Positions 9,511 through 20,206 of a stretch of DNA of 64,000 nucleotides are shown here, piece by piece. The notes beneath the pieces were generated by a model, which was given only the letters and a program-made list of their open reading frames with translations, had not been told where the DNA came from and did no database searches. Made by a program: the position numbers and the translations under genes. This DNA comes from Prochlorococcus sp. AG-449-J16 (GTDB taxonomy: Bacteria > Cyanobacteriota > Cyanobacteriia > PCC-6307 > Cyanobiaceae), in the NCBI GenBank assembly GCA_003209565.1, contig QCQK01000001.1, positions 50,468-114,467 on the forward strand, written 5' to 3'. Numbering within the stretch: the stretch's first letter is position 1; each line of letters starts with the position of its first letter.

Positions 9511-10347
9511 ATGCAAGTTATAAAAAAAATGTTTTGGCTTGAAAAATTTGATTGTTTTTCTATTTCTGGAAAAGATGCCAGAAAATTTTTGAATGGAATA
9601 ACAACAGGCAATATTCTTGATTCAGAAAATAAAGTTATCAAAACTTGTTGGTTAACTCCAAATGGAGTTCTAAGGTCATTAATTGAAATTATTTTTTTAG
9701 AAAAAAACTTAGAAGTAATTATTTTGGCGGGTAACACTAATGAAATAATTAATTACTTTAAGCAAATTATTTTTCCAGTGGATGATGTATTACTAAGTGA
9801 ACCTTTCTTAATAAATAGAATTCAGGAAATTGAGGAATCAAGTTCATGGAGAACTTACCAGCCTATTTTCTTCAAAAAAGAAGATAAAGAATTTGAAATT
9901 TATAAAAATAAACTAAATTTACTAAATCCCAATGATTTAAAACTTTGGAAGATTAAGCAGGCAATACCCTCATTAGGAATGGAAATAAACGGAAAAAATA
10001 ATCCTCTTGAGCTTGGATTAAAAGATCTTATAGATTTTAATAAAGGTTGTTATTTAGGGCAAGAAACAATGTCAAAAATAAAAAATGTTTCTTCCTTAAA
10101 ACAGGAAATAAGAACTTGGAAATCACTAGAATCTAATTTGAATTTAGACGTTGAAGATAATAATTTATATATAAATTCCGCTAAGGATATTTCTGTAGGC
10201 AAAATAACTAGTTTTTTTAAATCAGATTCTAAAATAAAAGGTTTAGCAATGATAAAAAGAAAATATTTAGAGGAAGGATGTTATTTTTTTTCAGAAATTT
10301 TTGGAAAAATTGTTATTAATAAATCTGTAGGATCAATTTTTCTTTAA
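9511..10347 (+). CDS. YgfZ/GcvT-like folate-binding protein
   Basis: FSISGKDARKFLNGITTGNI; KGCYLGQETMSKI motif of YgfZ. Confidence 0.85.
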   Translation: MQVIKKMFWLEKFDCFSISGKDARKFLNGITTGNILDSENKVIKTCWLTPNGVLRSLIEIIFLEKNLEVIILAGNTNEIINYFKQIIFPVDDVLLSEPFLINRIQEIEESSSWRTYQPIFFKKEDKEFEIYKNKLNLLNPNDLKLWKIKQAIPSLGMEINGKNNPLELGLKDLIDFNKGCYLGQETMSKIKNVSSLKQEIRTWKSLESNLNLDVEDNNLYINSAKDISVGKITSFFKSDSKIKGLAMIKRKYLEEGCYFFSEIFGKIVINKSVGSIFL

Positions 10348-11751
10348 TTGATCTTTGATTAAATATTCTGCAATTTTTAGAGTAGCCAAACAATCATCTT
10401 TGTTATATTGGATAATTTTTTTTAAAAATATTTCGTTTTCTTTAATTTGATATTGAATCCACCAATAAAGTGCTTTAGAGCCACTTACATTTTTCTGCAC
10501 CCATTCGAATCCAAGCCAATTAGAAACAGTTTTTAAGCCATAGTTTTTTAGTGGTAATATCCAAGACTTTCTTATTAAGGTATGTAAGTCAATAAATCTT
10601 GAGGCAAGTGAATCAATTTCTTCAAAACTAAAATTTAGTTCTTTAGCAATATTAATTATTGATATTTTTTCAGTTTCTCCGTAATGCAAAATTGGCCATT
10701 CCTTATGTGAAAAAAGTATTTCAATAAGTTGCCTGTAAGATTCTCCTTTGTTGTTTTTAAGATTTAAGATTGGTTCATAAATAAGATCTTCTTTTTTTAT
10801 AAACAAATTATTTACTTTTAAAATTCCATATAAAAAATCATGCTTTTCATCTGGATTTGACTCAATATCAAATACATAAAATCCCGAACATATTTTATCT
10901 AATAGATCTTCCGTATTATTTTTATTAGAAATAAAATATGGTTCTCCAGAGATATATGCTTGTGCTTGCTTTACAAATATGGACGCTTTTTCATACTTTT
11001 GATCGTTGAATTTAGATAATTTCTCTCCAAGTTGTTTTTCGTTATACGAAGCTAATGTTTGGGTATTAGTTATTCCTTTTGATTTGAGTAATGATGCCGT
11101 TTTGGACCCTATTCCATCTATATCTGTTAGATATCCATTTTTTTTTGCTTCTTTATCGCAAAATTTTTGCCAGGAACAAATAGTACATTTTTTTCTATCT
11201 TGAGTTATTTCTGGTATAGATCCCTCCAAGCATTCATTCAAATTTAGTAAAAAGTTTAAAACTTTTTTTCTTAATTTTTTATTTAAATAAATTTCTTCAA
11301 CTTTAACTTTTTTATCAAAAGTTGAAATTACAAATCCTTTCTCAATTTTAGATTCTTGAAAAGATTCCAACAGCATAGAAGAAAAAGCTAAATCGAATAA
11401 ATGTTCTTTTGTTGTTTTGTGGCCTAACTTATAAACAGCAGGTAAATATTTATATTCTCCCCATTTACTTTTACCTTTAGTCTTTACAAGTAATTGTGGA
11501 CGTATCTCTGCATTTATATTTTGGAAAAGATTCCCTTTGATTCTTAATCCAATTACCCCTTGATAACCATTTTGACAGGCTTTTAATCCTGCATATATTT
11601 CACCATTACAAAATTCAGAGAAAATTTGAAACTGATTAATTTTATCTATAGCTTTGTGGGGAGACCAAACTTCATAAGATTTTTTACCCTTAAAATCAAG
11701 CCATGCTTTTCTTTTGCATCTTGTAAAACTTTTTAAATGAAGAGAATTCAA
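10333..11751 (-). CDS. TM0106-type RecB-like nuclease with RNase H-like domain
   Basis: N-terminal TRCKRKAWLDF, Cys cluster CTICSWQKFC, C-terminal FYVFDIESNP...YNKDDCLATLKIAEYL. Confidence 0.8.
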   Translation of the reverse strand: MNSLHLKSFTRCKRKAWLDFKGKKSYEVWSPHKAIDKINQFQIFSEFCNGEIYAGLKACQNGYQGVIGLRIKGNLFQNINAEIRPQLLVKTKGKSKWGEYKYLPAVYKLGHKTTKEHLFDLAFSSMLLESFQESKIEKGFVISTFDKKVKVEEIYLNKKLRKKVLNFLLNLNECLEGSIPEITQDRKKCTICSWQKFCDKEAKKNGYLTDIDGIGSKTASLLKSKGITNTQTLASYNEKQLGEKLSKFNDQKYEKASIFVKQAQAYISGEPYFISNKNNTEDLLDKICSGFYVFDIESNPDEKHDFLYGILKVNNLFIKKEDLIYEPILNLKNNKGESYRQLIEILFSHKEWPILHYGETEKISIINIAKELNFSFEEIDSLASRFIDLHTLIRKSWILPLKNYGLKTVSNWLGFEWVQKNVSGSKALYWWIQYQIKENEIFLKKIIQYNKDDCLATLKIAEYLIKDQLKKN

Positions 11752-11831
11752 ATTATTTTTTAAGGGCGGTTTTAAAATTTACTCATATAAATTATTATAG
11801 ATAATTAAATGTAATCAAGGAAATTTTAAAT

Positions 11832-13286
11832 TTGACAGCTGATAAATTAGACAAGATAAAATTTGGAACTGATGGTTGGAGAGGAATTATTGGTTTTGAC
11901 TTTAACCTGTCCAATCTTTCAAGAGTTGTTGTCGCCGCATGTCAGGAGTTACATTATCAATACTATAAAGAAGTTATTTCAAAGAAAATTATTATTGGAT
12001 ATGATCGCAGATTTATGGCTTGTGAATTCGCCAAACAAATAGTGCCCTTTGTAAGAGGATGTGGTTTCGAACCGATCTTATCTGATAGCTTTGTTACAAC
12101 ACCCTCTTGTAGTTTTTATGCCAAAGAAGTCGGTTGTCTTGGAGCGTTAGTAATTACAGCAAGTCATAATCCATATAATTGGCTAGGTCTGAAAATCAAG
12201 AGCTTTAATGGATGTTCTGTTGATGAATCTTTTACAAGAGAAGTTGAAAAAAGATTAATGCTTGGAAATTCAATTGAAAAAATAGATGGTGTTAATCAAT
12301 TGGTAGATATTAAGAAATTTCATTTAGATAGAATTAAATCCCTTTTTGATATTGATTATATTTCCGAGAGATTAAAAAAAATGAAATTGAGAATTTTTGT
12401 AGATTCTATGCATGGTTCAGCTGCAAATTGTATGGCTGAAATTTTTGCTTCTAATGATTTAGAAGTTATTTCAGAAATTAGGAAAGATGCTGATCCTTTT
12501 TTTGGAGGTAAACCTCCTGAACCTCTTTTGAATTATGTAGATGATCTAAAACAGATACTAATGAAAAATTCAACAAATGAAGTGAAAGCTTTAGGAATTA
12601 TATTTGATGGGGATGGTGATAGAATTGCGGCAATTGATGAAAAAGGAAGATACTCTAGTACTCAAGATTTACTCCCATACTTTATTAGCTATTTGGGCGA
12701 AATTAAAAATAATACTTATCCAGTTTTAAAGACTGTTAGTGGTTCAGATATTATTAAAAATATATCAGAGAGTCAAAATAGAGATGTTTTTGAACTTCCA
12801 GTTGGCTTTAAATATATTGCTGAAAAAATGATCAAAGAAAAAATATTTATTGGAGGAGAGGAATCTGGGGGAGTTGGTTTTGGTGACTTTATGCCTGAAA
12901 GAGATGCTCTATATGCAGCGATGGTTTTATTAAATGGAATTGCTGAAAAATCTCAATATTTATATGAAACCTTAGATGAAATTCAAGAAGATTTTGGGCC
13001 AAGTTTTTATAAAAGAATTGATATTAAATTTCCAAATCAGTCAGAAAAAAATAACGTAAAAGAATTTATCATAAATAATATTCCTAAGAATATTAATAAT
13101 CACAAGTTAAAAAGTATCTCAAAAATTGATGGAATAAAGTTTAGAATTGATAAAAATTTTTGGCTTCTTTTTAGGTTCTCAGGAACGGAGCCTCTTTTAA
13201 GATTATATTGTGAAGCACCAAAAGAATCTTATCTAATTGAGGTATTAGAGTGGGGTCAAAAATTTATAAATTTGGCAGGAAAATAA
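11832..13286 (+). CDS. Phosphoglucomutase/phosphomannomutase family protein (TTG start)
   Basis: KFGTDGWRGIIGFDF...VITASHNPYNWLGLK...FDGDGDRIAAID...FRFSGTEPLLRLYCEA. Confidence 0.94.
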   Translation: MTADKLDKIKFGTDGWRGIIGFDFNLSNLSRVVVAACQELHYQYYKEVISKKIIIGYDRRFMACEFAKQIVPFVRGCGFEPILSDSFVTTPSCSFYAKEVGCLGALVITASHNPYNWLGLKIKSFNGCSVDESFTREVEKRLMLGNSIEKIDGVNQLVDIKKFHLDRIKSLFDIDYISERLKKMKLRIFVDSMHGSAANCMAEIFASNDLEVISEIRKDADPFFGGKPPEPLLNYVDDLKQILMKNSTNEVKALGIIFDGDGDRIAAIDEKGRYSSTQDLLPYFISYLGEIKNNTYPVLKTVSGSDIIKNISESQNRDVFELPVGFKYIAEKMIKEKIFIGGEESGGVGFGDFMPERDALYAAMVLLNGIAEKSQYLYETLDEIQEDFGPSFYKRIDIKFPNQSEKNNVKEFIINNIPKNINNHKLKSISKIDGIKFRIDKNFWLLFRFSGTEPLLRLYCEAPKESYLIEVLEWGQKFINLAGK

Positions 13287-13288
13287 GG

Positions 13289-13864
13289 ATGAAAAACTTA
13301 TATTTAGCGAGTAAGAATCAAGGTAAAATTGAAGAATATAAGAAATTGCTTGCTGGAGTTAATTGTAAATTGTTACTCCAGCCAGAATCATTAGAAGTTG
13401 AAGAGGATGGACTGACATTTAGAGATAATGCATTTAAAAAAGCGAGTGAAGTTTCGAGAAAAACGAATAATTTTTCAATAGCAGATGATTCAGGAATTTG
13501 TATTGAAGCACTAGGTGGTAAGCCTGGCATTTACTCATCTAGATATGCAGAAAATGATCAGAAGAGAATTGAACGAGTTTTAAGAGAACTTGATGGAGTT
13601 CAAAATAGAAGTGCTTTCTTTATTGCTAATATTTGTGTTTGTTCCCCAAAAGGTGAAGTGATTATTGAATCTGAGGCCAAATGTCATGGCAATATAATTT
13701 TAAACCCCAGAGGAAAAAGTGGTTTTGGGTATGACCCAATTTTTGAGGAGAGTTCTACCAGATTAACTTTTGCAGAAATGAATAATGATATTAAAGACTC
13801 TTTTAGTCATAGAGGTAAAGCATTAAAAAAAATTATTCCAGATTTAATTGAAATTTTTTCTTAG
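13289..13864 (+). CDS. rdgB: Non-canonical purine NTP pyrophosphatase (RdgB/HAM1)
   Basis: MKNLYLASKNQGKIEEYKKLL...IADDSGICIEALGGKPGIYSSRYA...SGFGYDPIF; start moved to 13289 from ORF-track 13250. Confidence 0.93.
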   Translation: MKNLYLASKNQGKIEEYKKLLAGVNCKLLLQPESLEVEEDGLTFRDNAFKKASEVSRKTNNFSIADDSGICIEALGGKPGIYSSRYAENDQKRIERVLRELDGVQNRSAFFIANICVCSPKGEVIIESEAKCHGNIILNPRGKSGFGYDPIFEESSTRLTFAEMNNDIKDSFSHRGKALKKIIPDLIEIFS

Positions 13865-13866
13865 AT

Positions 13867-15351
13867 TCAATTAACCCATGATCCATGAAGGCCATGAGGA
13901 ATCGAAATGGGTAATTCATAAACAGCTAATTCTTTTAAGTCTTTTGCGTCTAATATCACTAAATCGCTTCCTCTTCTCTCTCCGTTCCATAGAAGTATAA
14001 ATAAAAATCCCTCATCTTCTTTTGAAGAGTTTTCTGATGGAACCATAATTGGTTCACTAACAAATCCACTTGGACCTGCTGACCAAGAAATCTCTTCCTT
14101 GGAAGTTAAATTTATTTTTTTTATTGCTTGAAGTGGAGCATTCCCCAGCTTTTGAGATGTGCTTGCCATCCAACTAAATGTTGCTTTTAATCCTAAGTTT
14201 CTAGGATTAACAACAGCAAATTCACAACATTGTTCACTGAAAGTTTCAAGTTTACAAGTTTTTGTCTTTAGATTGATAATTGATCTTTTCAGTTTTCCTT
14301 CTGGATATTTATCAAAGTCAATATCCCTAAAATTCTCGTCTGGACCAACTGATGGGAACTCATCATAAAAAATACTATCTAGTACGATTTTGCAATCTCT
14401 TTCAAATGCATTTACATGATGAAAAACGAATCCTTCTGGAGCATCTATCGTTAAAGGAGGCTGACCCCTAAATAATCCACTTTCTCTGGGGATGATAAAA
14501 AACTTTGCCTTTTTATTTGGGTTTGACTTTAGACATTGTGCTGCTCCTCTTTGACCTATTACAAATGGAAGAGGATTGAAATCAATAGCATTTTGTAAAA
14601 ATATTGCCCAATTAGTTGTGATTGCGAAATCATGAAGGAATGCAAAGCCATTAAAGGTATCTTTTCTGTCAAAAATGAGCTCTCCAGAATTTGTACCAGT
14701 ATTATTAAATTCCATTAATCTAATGGTACTTTTTGGCCCGGTTTGTACTCCAAAAGTGACTAAAAGTTCTGAAGATGCATTTGAGTTTAGGTCTGTTTTG
14801 GGATGAGCACTGAATGCTTCGTTAGGCTTGAGTACCCCTTTTAATGTTGTTAAACCAATAGTATCAAGACTATCAGGATCCATTGCATGTGGACCTGCTG
14901 CTTCCCATAATGCGAGAATTTCATCTCCTAATTTAATGACATGTGTATTAGCGATATTCTTGAATTTTAGATCTAATGTATTATTTAAAATTCCTCCATT
15001 TTTTTGTGTTCCAAAAACACCTCTATAAAGAAATTTATTTACTTTTTCTTCTTTCAAATAGCCTTCAGTTTTAACAAATCTATTTGTTAAGAATGGCTGA
15101 CCATTTTCGAATTTTATGGATGTTATCATTCCATCACCATCAAATGGATGATGAACCCATTGTCCCCCTCTCTCTAATATTCCTGGTCCATTTCTTAATA
15201 ATGTTCCATTTAGATTTTTAATATTATTACCTTTGCTAATTGTTAGAGGCTCTTTAGTTAGCTCCTTTTCTACATTTTGATAAGCACTTGACCAATCTTC
15301 TTTATTAAAAATTTTAAATTTATCAATTTTTTTATCTTGTAAATTAGTCAC
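13867..15351 (-). CDS. Carotenoid cleavage oxygenase (RPE65/lignostilbene dioxygenase family)
   Basis: NGTLLRNGPGILERGGQWVHHPFDGDGMI...FLHDFAITTNW...FHHVNAFE...PHGLHGSW conserved His positions. Confidence 0.93.
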   Translation of the reverse strand: MTNLQDKKIDKFKIFNKEDWSSAYQNVEKELTKEPLTISKGNNIKNLNGTLLRNGPGILERGGQWVHHPFDGDGMITSIKFENGQPFLTNRFVKTEGYLKEEKVNKFLYRGVFGTQKNGGILNNTLDLKFKNIANTHVIKLGDEILALWEAAGPHAMDPDSLDTIGLTTLKGVLKPNEAFSAHPKTDLNSNASSELLVTFGVQTGPKSTIRLMEFNNTGTNSGELIFDRKDTFNGFAFLHDFAITTNWAIFLQNAIDFNPLPFVIGQRGAAQCLKSNPNKKAKFFIIPRESGLFRGQPPLTIDAPEGFVFHHVNAFERDCKIVLDSIFYDEFPSVGPDENFRDIDFDKYPEGKLKRSIINLKTKTCKLETFSEQCCEFAVVNPRNLGLKATFSWMASTSQKLGNAPLQAIKKINLTSKEEISWSAGPSGFVSEPIMVPSENSSKEDEGFLFILLWNGERRGSDLVILDAKDLKELAVYELPISIPHGLHGSWVN

Positions 15352-15423
15352 AACAAAGTAATCACTTTATATATCTTCGCCAAAAATCAACTGAATTGTG
15401 GCTGATTCGAAAAAATTCCTATT

Positions 15424-16029
15424 TTATTGCTTTTCTAACATTCCTTTACTGCTTGGAATTGAATCAGATCTTCTTGGATCTATTTCGGTAGCCATTCTCA
15501 TTGCTCTTGAAAAAGCTTTAAAGCACGCCTCAACTATGTGATGTGAATTACTGCCTTGTATTTGATTAATATGCAGAGTAATACCACTGTTATTTATAAA
15601 GGCAATAAAAAACTCTCTTACTAGTTCAGTATCATAATTTCCTATTCTAGGGGCTTTTAATTGAAGATCATAAGATAGATGCGGTCTACCAGAGCAGTCT
15701 AAAGTGACTTGAACTAATGCTTCATCTAATGGAGCAAAGAAATGTCCAAATCTGCTTATTCCTTTTCTTTCTCCCAAGGCTTTTGAAAATGCTTTGCCTA
15801 ATGCGATTCCTACATCTTCATTTGTATGGTGATCATCAATATGGGTATCTCCAATTGCTTTTATTTTTAAATCGAACAAACCATGACTGGATATTTGATG
15901 AAGCATATGATCTAAGAATGGTATTCCCGTATCAATCTCAGAAATTCCATTTCCATCTAAGTTTATAAATACAGAAATATCTGTTTCATTCGTTTTTCTT
16001 TTTATTTCAGATTGCCTTAGAGATGACAT
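15424..16029 (-). CDS. hisB: Imidazoleglycerol-phosphate dehydratase
   Basis: [21 protein letters not shown]...[16 protein letters not shown]...[19 protein letters not shown]. Confidence 0.97.
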   Translation of the reverse strand: MSSLRQSEIKRKTNETDISVFINLDGNGISEIDTGIPFLDHMLHQISSHGLFDLKIKAIGDTHIDDHHTNEDVGIALGKAFSKALGERKGISRFGHFFAPLDEALVQVTLDCSGRPHLSYDLQLKAPRIGNYDTELVREFFIAFINNSGITLHINQIQGSNSHHIVEACFKAFSRAMRMATEIDPRRSDSIPSSKGMLEKQ

Positions 16030-16049
16030 TTTTATGCAAAATACTTAGT

Positions 16050-16832
16050 TTACATTCCATTAATGCAGTAACCCGCATCAACATAAATTGTTTGGCCTGA
16101 AATGCCGCTAGAGAGATCACTTAATAAAAAAGCAGCTGTATTACCTACTTCTGTTTGAGTGACTGTTCTGCGTAAAGGAGCCTTTTCTTCAACATTGTGA
16201 ATCATATCTAAAATGCCACCTATAGCAGAACTCGCAAGTGTTCTTATAGGCCCAGCACTTATTGCGTTAACTCTGACTTGTTTTTCGGGACCAAGTTCTG
16301 CAGAAAGATATCTTACTGAAGCTTCTAAAGCTGCTTTAGCAACTCCCATCACGTTATAGTTAGGAATCGCCCTTTCTGAACCTAAATAAGTTAATGAGAC
16401 AACTCCAGCACCATCACTAAAAAGTGGTTTTGCTGCTTTACATAAAGGCGCTAACGAATACGCACTTATATTAAGAGCTCTATCAAAACCCTCTGAAGTG
16501 GTAGCACTATAATCTCCAATCAATTCATCGCGTCCTGCAAATGCTAGGCAGTGAACTAATCCGTCAATTTGCCCCCAATTGTCTTTTATATTTTTAAAGA
16601 TTTCTTCAATTTGAGCTGGATTTTGAACATCAAGAGGCAAAAATAAAGATGGTTTTAAAGGTTCAGTTAGTTCTCTAACTTTAGACTCGAATCTTCCCTT
16701 ATCATCAGGCAAATATGTGATTCCAAGTTCTGCGCCAGCTTTTGAAAGTTGTTGAGCTATACCCCATGCTATTGAACGATTGTTGGCAATTCCAGTAACA
16801 AGAATTTTTTTGCCAGTTAGATTTAGAAGCAT
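16050..16832 (-). CDS. fabI: Enoyl-[acyl-carrier-protein] reductase (NADH)
   Basis: GKKILVTGIANNRSIAWGIAQQL...YNVMGVAKAALEASVRYLSAELG...VNAISAGPIRTLASS. Confidence 0.96.
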   Translation of the reverse strand: MLLNLTGKKILVTGIANNRSIAWGIAQQLSKAGAELGITYLPDDKGRFESKVRELTEPLKPSLFLPLDVQNPAQIEEIFKNIKDNWGQIDGLVHCLAFAGRDELIGDYSATTSEGFDRALNISAYSLAPLCKAAKPLFSDGAGVVSLTYLGSERAIPNYNVMGVAKAALEASVRYLSAELGPEKQVRVNAISAGPIRTLASSAIGGILDMIHNVEEKAPLRRTVTQTEVGNTAAFLLSDLSSGISGQTIYVDAGYCINGM

Positions 16833-16931
16833 TTTGTTTATTATTTCTATTATTCTCCTATATAAAAGTACCTATCTTTACGGATTACTGCAAAATATAC
16901 AATAATTTTCAAATATCAAAGATTTTTTCAC

Positions 16932-17531
16932 TTGAACATGGTAAGAACAAATTCTATGGTTTTGGAATTAGGCTTTAAATTACCGAATTTCGTAATGTTA
17001 AATGCTAATTCTTCAAAAAATGAATATTTTAATTCTCATAATCTAGATAATCGGCATTTACTTTTGATGTTTATTTGTGCCCATTGCCCCTTTGTTAAAT
17101 ATATTGAGAATCAAATTTTTACCTTAAGTAAAGACATTGATAATACAGTTCAAACAGTTGCAATTTCTAGCAATGATATTGTCACTCATCCTTCAGATTC
17201 TCCTAAAAAATTGAGATTACAGGCACAAACACAGGGATGGAGTTTTCCTTATCTTTACGATGAAAATCAAAATTTTGCTAAGGAATTAAAAGCGGCATGC
17301 ACCCCAGATTTTTATCTTTTTTCAAATGAAGGAGATGGTGATTTTCTATTGTATTATCATGGCCAATTAGACGATAGTAGACCAGGTAATAATATCCCTC
17401 TATCTGGAAAAGATTTGCGCTCTGCTGTAAAAGATTTGAATCAAAATAATTCTTATCCTTCAAATCAGATGCCTTCTTTAGGATGCAATATAAAATGGAC
17501 TCCTGGTAAAGAACCAAGTTGGTTTAAATGA
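16932..17531 (+). CDS. Thioredoxin-like/AhpC-TSA family protein (start may be 16938)
   Basis: MFICAHCPFVKYIENQI (CxxC), thioredoxin-fold pattern; DGDFLLYYHGQLDDSRPGN. Confidence 0.82.
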   Translation: MNMVRTNSMVLELGFKLPNFVMLNANSSKNEYFNSHNLDNRHLLLMFICAHCPFVKYIENQIFTLSKDIDNTVQTVAISSNDIVTHPSDSPKKLRLQAQTQGWSFPYLYDENQNFAKELKAACTPDFYLFSNEGDGDFLLYYHGQLDDSRPGNNIPLSGKDLRSAVKDLNQNNSYPSNQMPSLGCNIKWTPGKEPSWFK

Positions 17532-17582
17532 ATTAAAATTTTTTTACCCGTAGAATTATGGTTTAGGGTTAATATATTTACT

Positions 17583-18788
17583 ATGCAGATACCTCCATTT
17601 ACTTTAAATAGGCAGTACCACGAAATTGGCTCAGAAATTGAGAGTGAGGTTTTTAAAGTTTTAAAAGGGGGCCAGTATATTGGAGGACAAGAAATTGCCA
17701 AATTTGAAGAGAGTTTTTCAAATCTGATTGGTGTTGAAAATACTATTGGATGTAATAGTGGAACTGATGCTTTAGTATTAGCTTTGCGCGCATTAGATAT
17801 TGGTGTGGGTGATGAAGTTATTACCTCATCTTTTAGCTTTTTTGCAACTGCAGAGGCTATTAGTGCAGTTGGTGCTAATCCTGTTTTGGTAGATATAGAT
17901 CCAGAAACTTATCTCATTAATACTGAACTAATAGAACAAGAAATAAATTCTAATACCAAGGCAATTATGCCAGTTCATCTGTTTGGAAATGCAGTGAATA
18001 TGACCTTAATAAAATCTTTGGCTAAGAAATATGACTTAAAAATAATTGAAGATTGTGCTCAGGCAACATGCACGATGTGGGAAAATTCCAAAGTTGGTAG
18101 TATCGGTGATATAGGCTGTTTTAGCTTTTTCCCTACTAAAAATTTAGGAGCTGCTGGAGATGGTGGAGCAGTAACAACTTCGGATCAGGAGATTGCAAAA
18201 AAAATTAGAGAACTGGCTGTTCATGGCAGCCCAATAAGATATCATCATACCCAAATTGGATATAACAGCAGACTTGATACCATTCAAGCTGCCATATTAA
18301 ATATTAAAATTAAATATATTTCTAAGTGGATTAATAATCGCCAAAACATTGCTAATAATTATCTTGATTTATTAGAAAAAAATCCATTTATTAGTTTTCC
18401 AAAAATTAGCTCTGATTCAATTTCCCATTCTTGGAATCAATTTGTCATCAAATTAAGAAACGATAAATATTTTTTAAATGAAGATTTTTCAAATTTATTT
18501 GATACTGATTGCAAAAAATACTATTCCTTAAGGAATTTGGTAAAACAACAACTTTTTGAAAAAGGTATTAATTCAATTATTTATTATCCAATTCCAATAC
18601 ACGCACAAATAGCTTACAAAAATAAAAATTTTTCTAGAACAAAACTTATTAATACAGAGAGAATTTGTACAGAAGTTCTTAGTCTTCCAATGTTTCCTGA
18701 AATTTCTTATGAAGAGCAAGTTTATGTAGCAGAAAATTTAAATAAAGTTTTAAAGAATTGTATAGAGGAAATTCAAATTTCAGCATAA
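17583..18788 (+). CDS. DegT/DnrJ/EryC1/StrS family PLP-dependent aminotransferase
   Basis: GCNSGTDALVLALRAL...IIEDCAQATC...GCFSFFPTKNLGAAGDGGAV; YNSRLDTIQAAIL. Confidence 0.94.
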   Translation: MQIPPFTLNRQYHEIGSEIESEVFKVLKGGQYIGGQEIAKFEESFSNLIGVENTIGCNSGTDALVLALRALDIGVGDEVITSSFSFFATAEAISAVGANPVLVDIDPETYLINTELIEQEINSNTKAIMPVHLFGNAVNMTLIKSLAKKYDLKIIEDCAQATCTMWENSKVGSIGDIGCFSFFPTKNLGAAGDGGAVTTSDQEIAKKIRELAVHGSPIRYHHTQIGYNSRLDTIQAAILNIKIKYISKWINNRQNIANNYLDLLEKNPFISFPKISSDSISHSWNQFVIKLRNDKYFLNEDFSNLFDTDCKKYYSLRNLVKQQLFEKGINSIIYYPIPIHAQIAYKNKNFSRTKLINTERICTEVLSLPMFPEISYEEQVYVAENLNKVLKNCIEEIQISA

Positions 18789-20206
18789 AGTGATTTAAAT
18801 AATCTTTGTTGTATGTTGTGATTGACAATAGGGCTTGAATAATTATTTTTTTCTAAATTAGATATCTCCCCATTTAATAATTCTGAATTTGACACTTTAG
18901 ATAATTCAGGAATCCAATATTTTATATATTCGCAAATAGGATCAAATTTTTTTGCTTGAGTATATGGATTAAAAATTCTAAGTGGTTTTGGATCCATACC
19001 GCTACTTGCGCTCCACTGCCATCCACCATTATTTGCAGCTAAGTCTCCATCAACCAAAGTCTCCATAAATTTTTTCTCGCCCATTTGCCAGTTGCATATA
19101 AGATCTTTTACCAGAAATGAAGCGACTATCATCCTACATCTGTTATGCATCCAGCCAGTACTATTTAGTTGACGCATTGCAGCATCAACTATAGGTACTC
19201 CCGTCTCTCCCTTGCACCAGTGCTGAAACCATTCATTATTATTTTGCCATGGAAAGTGATCCCATTTTTTTCTATATGGACCTTTCTCTAGCTCTGGGAA
19301 ATGGAATAAGCAATGTTGATAAAATTCACGCCAAACAAGTTCTTTTTGCCAAGTTTCAATTGATAGATAATTTCCTTGATTTCCCAAATCTGAATTTAAA
19401 TTTAATGTGGCGTTCCAAACTTTTCTAATGCTGATGGTGCCGAATCTGAGAGATGCACTTAGAAAAGATGTCCCATTATGGGAAGGAAAATCTCGTGCAG
19501 AATTATAAGTATATATTTTTTTTTCGTTAATGAAGTTTTCTAATAATGTTTCTGCAGCATTCTCTCCAGGTCTACATGGACAAATATTCGAACCAGTAAA
19601 TTTGATATTTTTGATAAATTTCTCTAGAACCGAATCAGATAGATTTATTGTCTTATCTTTGAGTTTATTATCTATATCTTTAAACTGGAAACCAACTTTA
19701 TCTTGTTCATATGAACCTAATAAATTCATTTTTGATTTAAGGTTTTTATAAAAAGGTCCATAAACTGAATAAGGTTTATTATTACCTGAAAATATTTTTA
19801 AAGGTTCTACTAATAAGTGATCCCAAGTTTCAATAACTTGAATATTTTGTTGTTTTAAATTCTTTTTTATTTGTAAATCGCGATTAATCTCATAAGGTTC
19901 AATTGATCTATTCCAAAAAACAAATTTAGCATCTATTTTCTTTGCTAATTGAGGAATTATTAATACCGGATCTCCTTCTCCCATAACTAATCTACTACCC
20001 ATTTTTTTCCAATTATTTCCTAATTCTTGTAGTGAATTTCCTAGAAACCATGCTCTTGAACTTGCATTGAAATCATGTGAGTAATTTTTATCAAATATAT
20101 AAGTTGAAGTAATAGCATTTGATAATGAAAATGCTTTGATTAAAGCTTGATTATCAAATATTCTTAAATCTTTTCTATGCCAAAAAAGTATTCTAGGTTT
20201 ATTCAT
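18773..20206 (-). CDS. phrB: Deoxyribodipyrimidine photolyase
   Basis: ILFWHRKDLRIFDNQAL...WREFYQHCLFHFPE...GETGVPIVDAAMRQLNSTGWMHNRCRMIVASFLVKDL...NNGGWQWSASSGMDP. Confidence 0.95.
   Translation of the reverse strand: MNKPRILFWHRKDLRIFDNQALIKAFSLSNAITSTYIFDKNYSHDFNASSRAWFLGNSLQELGNNWKKMGSRLVMGEGDPVLIIPQLAKKIDAKFVFWNRSIEPYEINRDLQIKKNLKQQNIQVIETWDHLLVEPLKIFSGNNKPYSVYGPFYKNLKSKMNLLGSYEQDKVGFQFKDIDNKLKDKTINLSDSVLEKFIKNIKFTGSNICPCRPGENAAETLLENFINEKKIYTYNSARDFPSHNGTSFLSASLRFGTISIRKVWNATLNLNSDLGNQGNYLSIETWQKELVWREFYQHCLFHFPELEKGPYRKKWDHFPWQNNNEWFQHWCKGETGVPIVDAAMRQLNSTGWMHNRCRMIVASFLVKDLICNWQMGEKKFMETLVDGDLAANNGGWQWSASSGMDPKPLRIFNPYTQAKKFDPICEYIKYWIPELSKVSNSELLNGEISNLEKNNYSSPIVNHNIQQRLFKSLYAEI

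Noticed and set aside
10333-11751. Possible CRISPR/Cas4 locus because of the RecB-like Cys-rich nuclease
   Set aside because: No repeat-spacer array and no other cas genes in the window; TM0106-like housekeeping family is the better fit
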